64,000 bases of DNA from Bacillus horti. Lineage in GTDB: Bacteria > Bacillota > Bacilli > Caldalkalibacillales > JCM-10596. Under the pieces are notes generated by a model. That model ran no database searches and was not told the origin of the DNA. It saw only the letters and a program-made list of their open reading frames with translations. Shown piece by piece: positions 41,659 to 50,271 of the stretch (within the stretch, counting starts at the first letter, position 1; every line of letters starts with the position of its first letter). The translations under genes and the position numbers were made by a program. The stretch covers positions 186,001 to 250,000 of the forward strand of contig NZ_JAUSTY010000004.1 of assembly GCF_030813115.1 (NCBI RefSeq). The letters run 5' to 3'.

Positions 41659-43416
41659 ATGGAAACGTTTAAACGACTTAAGGAGTTTTATTTACCGTAT
41701 AAACGGTACTTTATTATCTCCATGATAGGTCTGATTATAGCTACTGCTATAACAGTGATCTATCCATTAGTGCTAATGTTTACGATTGATGATGTTATTG
41801 GTGAAGGGCAGTGGAATTTAGTGCCCTATCTTGCCTTAGGTTTTGTGGGCATCATGGTATTTAAGGGAATAGCTACTTATTTTCATCAGTACTACGGTGA
41901 TCTATTTGGGATAAGGGCTGTTTACGAACTACGAAATGAGCTTTATAAGAAGCTTCAATTTTTACCATTTAGATATTATGATAACGCTAAAACGGGAGAT
42001 TTGATGTCGCGGCTAACGGCAGACGTTGAAGGTTTCCGGTTTTTCTTGTCTTTTGGCTGTGCACAGCTCTTAAACTTCATTCTATTAGTTGGGTTTGGAC
42101 TTGGGATCATGCTTTTTCTAAGTGTAAAACTGGCTCTTGTGACCTTAGCAGCTATGCCTTTCCTTGCTGTTGTCGTTTATCGCTTTGACAAAAGAGTACA
42201 TCCAGCCTTTAAAGGGATACGCCGTTCTTTTGCTCAATTAACAACGAAGGTACAGGAAAACATCAGTGGAATGAATACGGTTAAATCCTTATCAAGAGAG
42301 GATTTTGAAATCGATCGATTTGTCGATAGAAATGAAAACTATAAGGATAAGCAAATTCATACAGCAAAAATCTGGGCTACCTTCTTCCCTCTAATGGAGC
42401 TGATCGGACATATTTGTGTCGTTGCTCTTTTGGGCTACGGAGGATACTTGGTTATTTCAGGTGAAATGTTTATAGGACAGCTCGTCGCCTTCTTCAGTCT
42501 TGTATGGTACATTCTTGATCCTATTATGCAATTAGGCTTTATTATTAACACGTTTTCACAATCAAAGGCTTCTGGTGAACGCCTTCTTGAGGTGTTAGAC
42601 GAGAAGGAAGACATTCAGAGTCTCCCAGACTCCTTGCAAGCTGAGCGCTTAGAAGGGAATGTAGAATTTGTTGAAGTTACACATAAATATGCTTCTAATG
42701 ATGCAGATGAGGCTTTACATGCCATAAGTTTAAAAGCTGACGCTGGTAAGGTTATTGGCTTGATAGGAGCAACAGGTGCAGGAAAAACGAGTATTATCCA
42801 ATTAATTTCCCGCTTTTATGAGCCAGCGAGTGGAGAAATATTCATTGATGGAAGAAACATTAAGGAGTACACAGTTGAAACATTGCGTAAAAATATCGGA
42901 ATTGTTCTTCAGGAATCCTTCTTGTTCTCCTCTTCTATCAGGGATAATATCGCTTATGGAAATCCGGATGCATCCATGGAGGAAATCATAAGGGCAGCTA
43001 AAAGAGCTCAAGCTCACGATTTCATTATGGAGCTTCCAGATGGCTATGACACATTGCTTGGGGAAAGAGGAATGGGATTATCTGGTGGTCAGAAGCAGAG
43101 AATTTCAATTGCTAGAGCCTTGTTAATTAACCCTAGTATTCTAATCCTTGATGATGCTACAAGTGCTGTAGACATGGAAACGGAATTTAAGATTCAAGAA
43201 GCGTTCCGAGAGGTAATGAAAGGGAGAACGACTTTTGTCATTGCTCATCGTATTTCTTCTATTAAACAAGCCGATGAGATTCTTGTACTAGATCAAGGAC
43301 GTGTTATTGAAAGAGGAACTCATGATCAATTGATACAGAAGGACGGAGCGTATCGTCGAATTTACGATATCCAGTTTAAAGATAGACATCTTATTATGCA
43401 GGATCAATTGGCATAG
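41659..43416 (+). CDS. ABC exporter half-transporter with degenerate Walker B site
   Basis: A 585-residue membrane-ATPase fusion. ATG 41659 is preferred, seven bases behind AGGGGGG; ATG 41653 is one base from it. Residues about 15-300 form six transmembrane helices, and about 340-575 the ATPase. Walker A is G-A-T-G-A-G-K-T, the signature is canonical (L-S-G-G-Q), but Walker B reads L-I-L-D-D-A-T-S-A-V-D, with Asp instead of the catalytic Glu. It overlaps in function with the next gene, with which it should form a heterodimer having one degenerate ATP site, as in BmrCD or TM287/288. Drug or lipid export is likely; substrate unknown. Confidence 0.92.
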   Translation: METFKRLKEFYLPYKRYFIISMIGLIIATAITVIYPLVLMFTIDDVIGEGQWNLVPYLALGFVGIMVFKGIATYFHQYYGDLFGIRAVYELRNELYKKLQFLPFRYYDNAKTGDLMSRLTADVEGFRFFLSFGCAQLLNFILLVGFGLGIMLFLSVKLALVTLAAMPFLAVVVYRFDKRVHPAFKGIRRSFAQLTTKVQENISGMNTVKSLSREDFEIDRFVDRNENYKDKQIHTAKIWATFFPLMELIGHICVVALLGYGGYLVISGEMFIGQLVAFFSLVWYILDPIMQLGFIINTFSQSKASGERLLEVLDEKEDIQSLPDSLQAERLEGNVEFVEVTHKYASNDADEALHAISLKADAGKVIGLIGATGAGKTSIIQLISRFYEPASGEIFIDGRNIKEYTVETLRKNIGIVLQESFLFSSSIRDNIAYGNPDASMEEIIRAAKRAQAHDFIMELPDGYDTLLGERGMGLSGGQKQRISIARALLINPSILILDDATSAVDMETEFKIQEAFREVMKGRTTFVIAHRISSIKQADEILVLDQGRVIERGTHDQLIQKDGAYRRIYDIQFKDRHLIMQDQLA

Positions 43417-43433
43417 GAAGGAGGCAGGAGAAA

Positions 43434-45269
43434 ATGAAAGAAACTGTACAAGATGTCATCAATCAAAGACAGGGGAAGCGAGAACGCTTTCGCTACTCCG
43501 TTGATACGATTATTGAAAAGCCCTTTAATTGGGCGCAAATGTTACGATTGATGGGGTATATGAAGCCCTATGCTTTTACCCTGCTTCCACTAGCTATTAT
43601 TGCTATGATTGTAGCAACAGGAGTAAGACTTGCTGTCCCTTTACTCATTTCATATGCGATTGACAATGCTATTGAGATCCCTAATGTTTCTTTGCTTCAG
43701 ATTCTAGTAGCTGTGATCGCTGGGTTGTATGTCCTTTCTTATATAGCTAATACCTTCCGTATCCGCTGGATGAATATTTTGGGGCAAAATGTTATTTATG
43801 ACTTAAGGCAGCATTTGTTTTCTCATATTCAAAGGCTATCTCATCGCTTCTTTGATCAGAGATCGGCAGGGTCAGTCCTAGTGCGCGTGACAAATGATAT
43901 TAATTCGATGCAGGACTTGTTTACAAATGGGGTTATCAACCTATTAATGGATATGATCATGTTAGTTGGGATCATTGTTATCTTATTCATACTGAGTCCA
44001 AGTCTAACCGTGGCCATTATGGTCATTTTGCCACTCATGTTTTTCATCTCTACTGGCTTAAGAAGAAGAATACGTCGTTCGTGGCAAACGGTAAGGCTTA
44101 AGCAATCTTTGCTTAACTCGCACTTAAATGAGAGCATTCAAGGAATTCGAGTGACTCAGTCCTTCACACAAGAGCGTGAAAATATGGGCTTTTTCAAGAG
44201 AATTAATGCGGATAACTATGAGGCTTGGCGGGATGCGACCAAGAAAAACGCCACCTTTAGACCGCTTGTGGAAATCTCGGGTGCGATTGGTACGGCAATT
44301 CTGATTTGGTATGGAGCTCATTTGTTTCAACAGGAGGCATTGACGATTGGAGATTTTGTAGCCTTTGCTACGTATTTAGGGATGTTTTGGGGGCCGATTT
44401 CTCGGTTAGGGCAGCTTTATAATCAGCTTCTTGTGGGGATGGCGTCCTCGGAAAGGATTTTTGAATTCCTTGATGAGCTACCATCTGTCCCTGAAAAAGC
44501 AAATGCTAAGAGATTATCACAGATGAAGGGACACATTAGGTTTGAGGATGTTCAGTTTGGTTACAATGAAAGCAGAAAAGCTCTCAATGGAATTAATATA
44601 GAAATCAAGGAAGGGCAAACCGTTGCCTTAGTTGGACATACAGGCTCAGGGAAAACAACGATTACAAACCTTATTTGTCGCTTCTATGATGTTACAGGTG
44701 GTCGTGTATTGATTGACGGGCATGATGTGCGTGATCTGTCCCTAGCTACTCTGCGTTCTAAAATAAGTATCGTTTTGCAGGATACATTTATCTTCTCCGG
44801 GACAATTTTAGAGAACATTCGCTTTGGTCGACCAGACGCTACTGACGAAGAGGTCAGAGAAGCGGCAAAAGCAGTAGGAGCTGATCAATTTATTTATCGT
44901 CTTCCTAATGGTTACGAAACAGAGGTTGAGGAACGAGGAAATGTCCTTTCTATGGGAGAGAGACAATTGCTTTCCTTTGCTAGAGCGCTTTTAGCGGATC
45001 CGCAAATTTTGATTCTAGATGAAGCAACAGCAAGTATTGATACCGAATCAGAGTTAAAGATTCAAGCTGCACTAAAGAAGCTATTAGCAGGACGTACAGC
45101 TATTATTATTGCTCACAGACTTTCAACAATTCGTGATGCGGAAAACATTATTGTGCTAGAGCATGGGAATATTCTAGAACAGGGAAGTCATGATGAGTTG
45201 ATGAAGCATCGCGGAGAATACTACGGCTTGGTAAAAGCACAATTTAAAGTATTACAGGATGAATCATAG
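43434..45269 (+). CDS. ABC exporter half-transporter with canonical Walker B and altered signature
   Basis: A 611-residue partner of the preceding protein, 17 bp downstream. An N-terminal extension of about 40 residues precedes six transmembrane helices and the ATPase domain. Walker A is G-H-T-G-S-G-K-T, Walker B L-I-L-D-E-A-T-A-S-I-D with the catalytic Glu, while the signature is L-S-M-G-E instead of L-S-G-G-Q. Combined with the partner (normal signature, altered Walker B), one composite ATP site is fully canonical and the other doubly degenerate. AAGGAGG precedes the ATG. There is no adjacent regulator. Confidence 0.92.
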   Translation: MKETVQDVINQRQGKRERFRYSVDTIIEKPFNWAQMLRLMGYMKPYAFTLLPLAIIAMIVATGVRLAVPLLISYAIDNAIEIPNVSLLQILVAVIAGLYVLSYIANTFRIRWMNILGQNVIYDLRQHLFSHIQRLSHRFFDQRSAGSVLVRVTNDINSMQDLFTNGVINLLMDMIMLVGIIVILFILSPSLTVAIMVILPLMFFISTGLRRRIRRSWQTVRLKQSLLNSHLNESIQGIRVTQSFTQERENMGFFKRINADNYEAWRDATKKNATFRPLVEISGAIGTAILIWYGAHLFQQEALTIGDFVAFATYLGMFWGPISRLGQLYNQLLVGMASSERIFEFLDELPSVPEKANAKRLSQMKGHIRFEDVQFGYNESRKALNGINIEIKEGQTVALVGHTGSGKTTITNLICRFYDVTGGRVLIDGHDVRDLSLATLRSKISIVLQDTFIFSGTILENIRFGRPDATDEEVREAAKAVGADQFIYRLPNGYETEVEERGNVLSMGERQLLSFARALLADPQILILDEATASIDTESELKIQAALKKLLAGRTAIIIAHRLSTIRDAENIIVLEHGNILEQGSHDELMKHRGEYYGLVKAQFKVLQDES

Positions 45270-45596
45270 ATTAGAGGATCATAGGTTAGAGGAACAAATA
45301 TATAGAAAATAAAGAAGAGATCCAAGAATAATTGGGAGGGAAGCTACGGCTTCTCTCTTTAAGTTTTATTGCCTGTATGAAGTTAAGCAATAAATCCTGT
45401 ATATAAACAAATTCTTTGTAGCAATTTGATGAAATATGGTGAAAATCGTAGGGAATGTTTCTGTTTCCTAACGTTTTTCATAGGCAAATGGAACGGGCTA
45501 TGATAACATAGGTAACGTATACGATGTGCGGTAGCGCACGCAGATAAGATCAAAAATCTTACGTAAATTTATTGCTTGAAGGGTTGGGGATAGCGA
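45270..45596. other. Intergenic stretch before mqnC
   Basis: Contains a GAAGC-TAC-GGCTTC hairpin followed by a T-rich stretch (about 45340-45372) that may end the exporter operon, and a perfect small hairpin GTGCG-GTAG-CGCAC (45526-45539) about 57 bp before mqnC. No gene and no clear promoter are recognised. Confidence 0.4.
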
Positions 45597-46703
45597 ATGT
45601 CTATTGACTCTATTTTAGATAAAGCGTTAAAAGGTGAACGGATTTCGGTAGAGGAAGCTGTTCGTTTGTATGAGAGTAATGAGATTGAAAAAATGGGACA
45701 TGTAGCCGATCAAATTATGAAAAAGTGGCACCCAGATCCTGTCACTACGTTTGTTATAGGTCGTAATGTGAACTATACAAACTTTTGTGATACGTACTGC
45801 AAGTTCTGTGCTTTTTACCGTCCACCAGGACATGAGGAAGGCTATGTATTACCTGATGAGGTTATTTATCAAAAAATCCAAGAAACTCTAGACGTAGGGG
45901 GAACTGAGATTTTAATGCAGGGTGGTACAAACCCTGATTTACCTCTGTCTTATTATACGGATTTATTACGAGGGATTAAAAAACGCTTTAATATTCATAT
46001 GCACTCTTTTTCACCAGCTGAGATCTGGAAGATTGTCGAGGTATCAGGTCTATCTCTAGAGCAGGTATTGACTGAGCTGAAGGAGGCAGGGCTAGATTCC
46101 ATTCCGGGTGGTGGAGCTGAGATATTGGATGACAGAATTCGCAAGAAAATCAGTCGTCTGAAAGGCTCCTGGAAGGATTGGATGGAATGTATGACTACAG
46201 CAAACAAAGTGGGTCTTCACACCACAGCTACCATGGTTATAGGCTTTGGTGAAACTCTAGAAGAGCGTGCCATGCATATGCTTAGAGTGCGTGAGGCACA
46301 GGATGAGACGAATGGCTTCTTAGCGTTTATTTCTTGGACGTATCAGCCTGACTTCACGAATTTAGGTGGAGAAAAAACCTCTCCTGAGGAGTATCTAAAG
46401 AACGTAGCCATCTCTAGAATCTTCCTAGACAATATTCCTAATTTCCAATCGTCTTGGGTAACAATGGGAGGAGAAATTGGTAAGCAATCCTTATCTTATG
46501 GCTGTAATGACTTTGGTTCAACAATGATTGAAGAGAATGTCGTTTCGGCTGCCGGGACAACACATAAAGTTAACACAAACCAAATCTTAGACTTGATTCG
46601 TGGGGCGGGTAAAACACCAGCCCAGCGAAACACAAAATACGAAATCCTACGTGTTTTCAATGAGGGAGACACGATTGAGAAGGATTTTGTCATGCAGAAT
46701 TAG
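45597..46703 (+). CDS. mqnC: Dehypoxanthine futalosine cyclase MqnC (radical SAM)
   Basis: A 368-residue radical-SAM enzyme. The cluster motif C64-x3-C68-x2-C71 (C-D-T-Y-C-K-F-C) is intact, followed by G-G-T-E-I-L-M-Q-G-G-T-N-P and G-L-D-S-I-P-G-G-G-A-E-I-L, diagnostic for the MqnC/MqnE/CofH group. MqnC rather than CofH or MqnE is favoured by length and by the F-A-F-Y-R/I-S-W-T-Y-Q-P context. It cyclises dehypoxanthine futalosine to the spiro intermediate of menaquinone synthesis by the futalosine pathway. It stands alone; other mqn genes are outside the window. Confidence 0.9.
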   Translation: MSIDSILDKALKGERISVEEAVRLYESNEIEKMGHVADQIMKKWHPDPVTTFVIGRNVNYTNFCDTYCKFCAFYRPPGHEEGYVLPDEVIYQKIQETLDVGGTEILMQGGTNPDLPLSYYTDLLRGIKKRFNIHMHSFSPAEIWKIVEVSGLSLEQVLTELKEAGLDSIPGGGAEILDDRIRKKISRLKGSWKDWMECMTTANKVGLHTTATMVIGFGETLEERAMHMLRVREAQDETNGFLAFISWTYQPDFTNLGGEKTSPEEYLKNVAISRIFLDNIPNFQSSWVTMGGEIGKQSLSYGCNDFGSTMIEENVVSAAGTTHKVNTNQILDLIRGAGKTPAQRNTKYEILRVFNEGDTIEKDFVMQN

Positions 46704-46744
46704 ACTAATCTCATTCTACTAACGTAGCCATTGCTACGGCTTAA

Positions 46745-46796
46745 ACGTCTATCTTGCTTTTTCTAATTTAGAACAAGCAAGGTTGGCGTTTTTTGG
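46745..46796 (+). terminator. Terminator of mqnC
   Basis: An imperfect stem of AACGTC-TA-TCTTGCTT against AAGCAAGGTTGGCGTT, followed by TTTT. A smaller perfect hairpin CGTAGC-CATT-GCTACG (46723-46738) lies just before it. Confidence 0.7.
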
Positions 46797-46926
46797 TTAG
46801 CGCACCTTTTGTGTTCTAAAGCAGAATCCTACCAGCTACTCTTTTCTTGAGTGTTTTTCCATGTATACTCCACCATTCCAAACCATAAACTAATATAAAT
46901 CTCTTTAGAATGGTGAGGTACATGCA

Positions 46927-47835
46927 ATGATAAAAATGGTTCCTTTAACAACTATAAAGTGGGAGCATTTTACTCCTTACTTACTTCTACAGCTTACAGG
47001 GCTGGAGGATCGTTACATAGGCTTTGAAGTGAAAGATAACTATAAATGTATTCATATCCAGGGCTATTCCCTAGATCAAAAGCTAGATCCACCTTTATCC
47101 CATACACAGGTTGATGAACAGATTAAGAATGCCTTTTGTCAGGCTATCTCAGAGTTTTACGTTGAAGAATTAGAAGAAGAATACATTAAAATGATGATTA
47201 AAAAGGTCTTCGGTTTTGTCCAGCCTGAGCAGATTGAACGTATTTATCATTTTTGCTTCGATATGCTGTTTCTTCATGAGGATTCTGTTTTTCGGGATGA
47301 GGCTAAAATCTCAGAAAGAAAAAGACAAATCTTTGATTGTGCATATGATTACATTCAGGAAGAAAAAGAGTTCCATTTAGATGGATTTATCCGTTTTAGG
47401 CTGTCAGAGTATCGTTATGAGCTTGAGGAGCTTATTGAATTTGCTGTTGATGAATATATTGTAGATCAGGAATACCAACGCTTTATTCAGCTTCTACAGC
47501 AATATGTAGCTCAGCAAATCCCTCAAATTCCAATCTTACATGTTCATCATAGACAGGGAAGGCGCTTTGTATTGTTTAATCAGGATGGAGAACAGTTAAC
47601 GGAACAACAAATTGAGCAATATTTGAATAAGTTTGCTATTGAATCAGTGACTCATGAGGATATCATTGTAAGCACGTTGATTGCTATGGCTCCTAAAATC
47701 ATAATCCTGCATACTACTGATCCAAATGTAACGATTATACGAACGCTACAAACCATTTTTCAAACACGATTAGAGCTTTGTTTAAACTGTCAGAAGTGTA
47801 AGCAATGGCAGGAAAGGAAGCTTGTTCAACAATAA
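46927..47835 (+). CDS. ytxC: Sporulation-associated protein YtxC homologue
   Basis: A 302-residue soluble protein. The C-terminal third has the YtxC family pattern E-D-I-I-V-S-T-L-I-A-M-A-P-K-I-I-I-L-H and the cysteines C-L-N-C-Q-K-C near the end. An acidic, helix-rich middle segment (E-L-E-E-E-Y-I, E-L-E-E-L-I-E-F-A-V-D-E-Y) is also typical. In B. subtilis ytxC lies upstream of thrS, and this gene likewise lies upstream of thrS, at 51.7 kb, with a few genes between. Molecular function is unknown; a role in sporulation is taken from the family name. Confidence 0.8.
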   Translation: MIKMVPLTTIKWEHFTPYLLLQLTGLEDRYIGFEVKDNYKCIHIQGYSLDQKLDPPLSHTQVDEQIKNAFCQAISEFYVEELEEEYIKMMIKKVFGFVQPEQIERIYHFCFDMLFLHEDSVFRDEAKISERKRQIFDCAYDYIQEEKEFHLDGFIRFRLSEYRYELEELIEFAVDEYIVDQEYQRFIQLLQQYVAQQIPQIPILHVHHRQGRRFVLFNQDGEQLTEQQIEQYLNKFAIESVTHEDIIVSTLIAMAPKIIILHTTDPNVTIIRTLQTIFQTRLELCLNCQKCKQWQERKLVQQ

Positions 47836-47927
47836 AAAAGTCCAAAAGCCTTGCATTAACCCATCGATGATATAAGAGAGCTCGTTGAAGAGATGAAAGT
47901 AGAAACGGAATAAAAACAAGCCTCTTA

Positions 47928-47960
47928 AACTGACTAGACTAATATCTAGTCAGTTTTTTC
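47928..47960 (+). terminator. Rho-independent terminator
   Basis: AACTGACTAGA (47928-47938) pairs with TCTAGTCAGTT (47945-47955), followed by T runs. It closes the ytxC unit. Confidence 0.85.
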
Positions 47961-48003
47961 TATTTGGATTTGAACGGATAAGCAAATTTTTTTAGAAAAG
48001 GGG

Positions 48004-48032
48004 TTGCATAATTTAGATTAGGTGTTTATACT
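48004..48032 (+). promoter_or_regulatory. Promoter of the small multidrug-export-type gene
   Basis: TTGCAT (48004-48009), 17 bp and TATACT (48027-48032). An alternating purine-pyrimidine AT/AC-rich stretch follows up to the ribosome-binding site. Confidence 0.6.
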
Positions 48033-48091
48033 GTGTATATAGATATAAACACATACACACATATACACTAAAAAGTTGAGGAGAGATTATC

Positions 48092-48619
48092 ATGAATGAA
48101 ATTTTAAATTTATTATGGGCTTATGTACTTGTCTTTATTTTATCAGCAGTTCCGATGTTTGAGGTTTTGGCTGTAGTCCCGCTTGCTATTCTAGGAGGTT
48201 TAGCTCCGGTTCCTGTTCTTGTCTTATCGATATTAGGTAACTTAATTGCCGTTCTTCTAATTATCCTATTTGCGAATAAAATTAGAAGCTGGAGAAGAAA
48301 ACGTAAAGCTGAGAATGCAAGAGGATTAGAAGGAGAACTAGAAGAGGAAGGGAAACGTTCTGCTAGAGCGAGAAAGTTATTCAACAAGTATGGTTTACCG
48401 GGGCTTTCTTTAATCGGTGGTCCTTTTGTTACAAGTCACTTAGCTGCCTTCCTAGCTATATCCTTTGGAGGAACAAAAAAAGCAACGACTGTTTGGATGA
48501 CAATTAGTATCGTTCTTTGGGCTATTGTTATGGCTATCGTAGCTATCTTTGCAGCAGATTTACTTGCTGACAGATTAGAAGGCTTAGGCTTCCTAAGAAG
48601 GATGTTTGATAATGAGTAA
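48092..48619 (+). CDS. Small multi-drug export family membrane protein
   Basis: A 175-residue membrane protein of the Sm_multidrug_ex family. It has about four hydrophobic segments, with V-P-M-F-E-V-L-A-V-V-P-L-A-I near the N-terminus and K-Y-G-L-P-G-L-S-L-I-G-G-P-F in the middle, and a charged cytoplasmic loop rich in Arg/Lys/Glu (about 65-92). The family name comes from a small export protein, but transport has rarely been tested, so substrate and direction are uncertain. It overlaps the next gene by eight bases. Confidence 0.82.
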   Translation: MNEILNLLWAYVLVFILSAVPMFEVLAVVPLAILGGLAPVPVLVLSILGNLIAVLLIILFANKIRSWRRKRKAENARGLEGELEEEGKRSARARKLFNKYGLPGLSLIGGPFVTSHLAAFLAISFGGTKKATTVWMTISIVLWAIVMAIVAIFAADLLADRLEGLGFLRRMFDNE

Positions 48620-48932
48620 CAAGATGCCAGAAGTTAGAGAAGAACACACTCACCTACCGAAAAAAAAAGAAAAAGAACGCCCTAGTGGAATTAGAAGCTG
48701 GGGCATTCTCCTAGGGGCTTTCGTCTTATCACAAATTATCTTTTTCTTTGTAGACGGGACCTCATGGGAACCAAATATGAATGATTCTGGTAACATCTTA
48801 GGCAGAATTTTAGAATCGCAGCTTTTTACTGAATGGATCACGATCTATAGCTTTCCATTTTTTAATCTAGCCACGACTGTATTTGCGATTGTTATCCTGT
48901 CAACGGCTGTAAAAGAATTCCTTTTTAAATAA
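48612..48932 (+). CDS. Small membrane protein of unknown function
   Basis: A 106-residue protein with a charged N-terminus (about 1-25) and two predicted membrane segments (W-G-I-L-L-G-A-F-V-L-S-Q-I-I-F-F and F-F-N-L-A-T-T-V-F-A-I-V-I-L). ATG 48612 lies within the end of the upstream gene, behind AAGGAT; an in-frame TTG at 48606 is less likely. It is translationally coupled to the small multidrug-export-type protein and may be its partner. I do not recognise a family. Confidence 0.65.
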   Translation: MSNKMPEVREEHTHLPKKKEKERPSGIRSWGILLGAFVLSQIIFFFVDGTSWEPNMNDSGNILGRILESQLFTEWITIYSFPFFNLATTVFAIVILSTAVKEFLFK

Positions 48933-48957
48933 ACGAATCAGTGATAGACTATGCCTT

Positions 48958-49032
48958 ATGCTGTACGAATTGGAATGGAGTACTGACGCTGTACTATTAA
49001 AAACCCCACTTTTCAAGTGGGGTATACAGCAT
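48958..49032. repeat. Nested inverted repeats
   Basis: ATGCTGTA (48958-48965) and TACAGCAT (49025-49032) enclose a strong hairpin CCCCACTT-TTC-AAGTGGGG (49004-49022). The hairpin lacks a T tract on the plus strand but has TTTTTAAT after it on the minus strand. It may be a terminator; the flanking repeat resembles the border of a decayed element, but no transposase fragment is seen. Confidence 0.5.
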
Positions 49033-49113
49033 TTTAACTAGGAAACTGGATTTATTCATAAATCTATTATATTTTTTAGTAAAAGAATATTCGTTGTTCT
49101 AAGGAGGCTTCTT

Positions 49114-49854
49114 ATGGAGTGGAAATCGGCGTGGTCCCTATCAAAAAGTGAATTGAAGCATAATAAGGTTCCATTATTTTTTACGTTTTTATTTGTTGCA
49201 CTAATGTCATGGCTTGCTGGTAAAGAGATCCAACAGTTTGCTTTATATTCATTAGGAAAATACAATTTTTATAATCATTACTTAGTTGATATGTTATTTG
49301 TTGTCTACAGCTTTGCGTTTGGCACGATATTTATGTCTTCTCCGTATCTAAGCCTAAGTGCGATGAAAAATGATCAATTAGGAAAAAGAATAGCTATGTA
49401 TCGTACTTTGCCTATTTCTATAGAGTCTATTGTTTTAAGTAGAATGTTGATCATGCTTTGTATTCTCTTGTTTATGACGATCTTCTTTTTTAGCTTTATT
49501 TTCTTTTCGCTAACCGATTCTTTTTTTCAGACTCTGCCTAAGAGCTTATATTTTGCTTTTGTTCTTTTTTGGCTGGGAGTTGCCTTGTTTTTTAACGGGG
49601 TAAATCCGATTGCGGAGTTTGGAGTTAATACAAAATTCCTATATCTCTACTCCTTTTTGTTGCTTATCCTGCTAATCGCGGTAAAGATATTGGTAACATG
49701 GCTAACGGAAAAAGGGTTTGTTGAGTGGTCTATCTACTTGTTGCTAAAGTATGAGTGGGCTGCTGCACTGATCTCTTTATTCATTGGGTTGCTTTCTACC
49801 TTTGCGTGGTACGCTTTGCTCAAAAAACGTCTGCTTAAGCGCGACTATGTGTAG
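49114..49854 (+). CDS. ABC-2-like integral membrane protein
   Basis: A 246-residue protein with about six transmembrane helices (for example L-F-F-T-F-L-F-V-A-L-M-S-W-L-A and L-L-L-I-L-L-I-A-V-K-I-L-V). A conserved R-M-L-I-M-L-C-I-L-L region follows Y-R-T-L-P-I-S, as in ABC-2 permeases. It lies immediately before a YtrA-type regulator and a YtrB-type ATPase, so it is the likely membrane subunit of their transporter. AAGGAGG precedes the ATG. Confidence 0.75.
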   Translation: MEWKSAWSLSKSELKHNKVPLFFTFLFVALMSWLAGKEIQQFALYSLGKYNFYNHYLVDMLFVVYSFAFGTIFMSSPYLSLSAMKNDQLGKRIAMYRTLPISIESIVLSRMLIMLCILLFMTIFFFSFIFFSLTDSFFQTLPKSLYFAFVLFWLGVALFFNGVNPIAEFGVNTKFLYLYSFLLLILLIAVKILVTWLTEKGFVEWSIYLLLKYEWAAALISLFIGLLSTFAWYALLKKRLLKRDYV

Positions 49855-49866
49855 GGGGGATCATTG

Positions 49867-50265
49867 ATGAAATTGCCGATTCGCGTTTCAGAGGAAAGCA
49901 GGGAGCCGATCTATCATCAAATTGAGTCACAGATTAAAGCACTAATTATGGGAGGACAGCTTCCTTCTGGTACACCATTACCCTCTATCCGAGCGTTAGC
50001 GAATGATCTATCCTGTAGTGTTATCACAACAAGACGAGCCTACCAGAATCTAGAAAGCCAGAAATTCATTAAGACCCTTCAAGGCAAAGGGACGTTCGTT
50101 AGTGAGGTAGACGCTCAGCATAAGGAAGAGGAAATCGAGAAAATCCTGTATGAAGCCCTCCATAAGTCCATTGAGCAAGGAATACAAATGGGGATAGATA
50201 TTAACAGAATGCGCGTGCTATTTGAAAATATTTTAGAAGATATCCATTCGGAGCATAAGGAGTGA
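49867..50265 (+). CDS. GntR-family regulator, YtrA subfamily
   Basis: A 132-residue protein with an N-terminal winged helix (P-I-Y-H-Q-I-E-S-Q-I-K-A-L-I, L-P-S-G-T-P-L-P-S-I-R-A-L-A, S-V-I-T-T-R-R-A-Y-Q-N-L-E) and only a short C-terminal helical tail. The lack of a large effector domain defines the YtrA subfamily, whose members respond to cell-wall stress in some Bacillota and sit in ABC-transporter operons. ATG 49867 follows a G-rich site; TTG 49864 is an alternative. It precedes the ATPase gene by six bases and is probably autoregulatory. Confidence 0.9.
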   Translation: MKLPIRVSEESREPIYHQIESQIKALIMGGQLPSGTPLPSIRALANDLSCSVITTRRAYQNLESQKFIKTLQGKGTFVSEVDAQHKEEEIEKILYEALHKSIEQGIQMGIDINRMRVLFENILEDIHSEHKE

Positions 50266-50271
50266 TAAACC

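Noticed and set aside
48121-48387. 88-codon minus-strand frame rich in Ser/Pro
   Set aside because: Mirror of the membrane and charged loop region of the small multidrug-export-type gene; no ribosome-binding site.
48958-49032. IS200/IS605 element end
   Set aside because: The hairpin is suggestive, but no TnpA or TnpB fragment and no second end can be seen.
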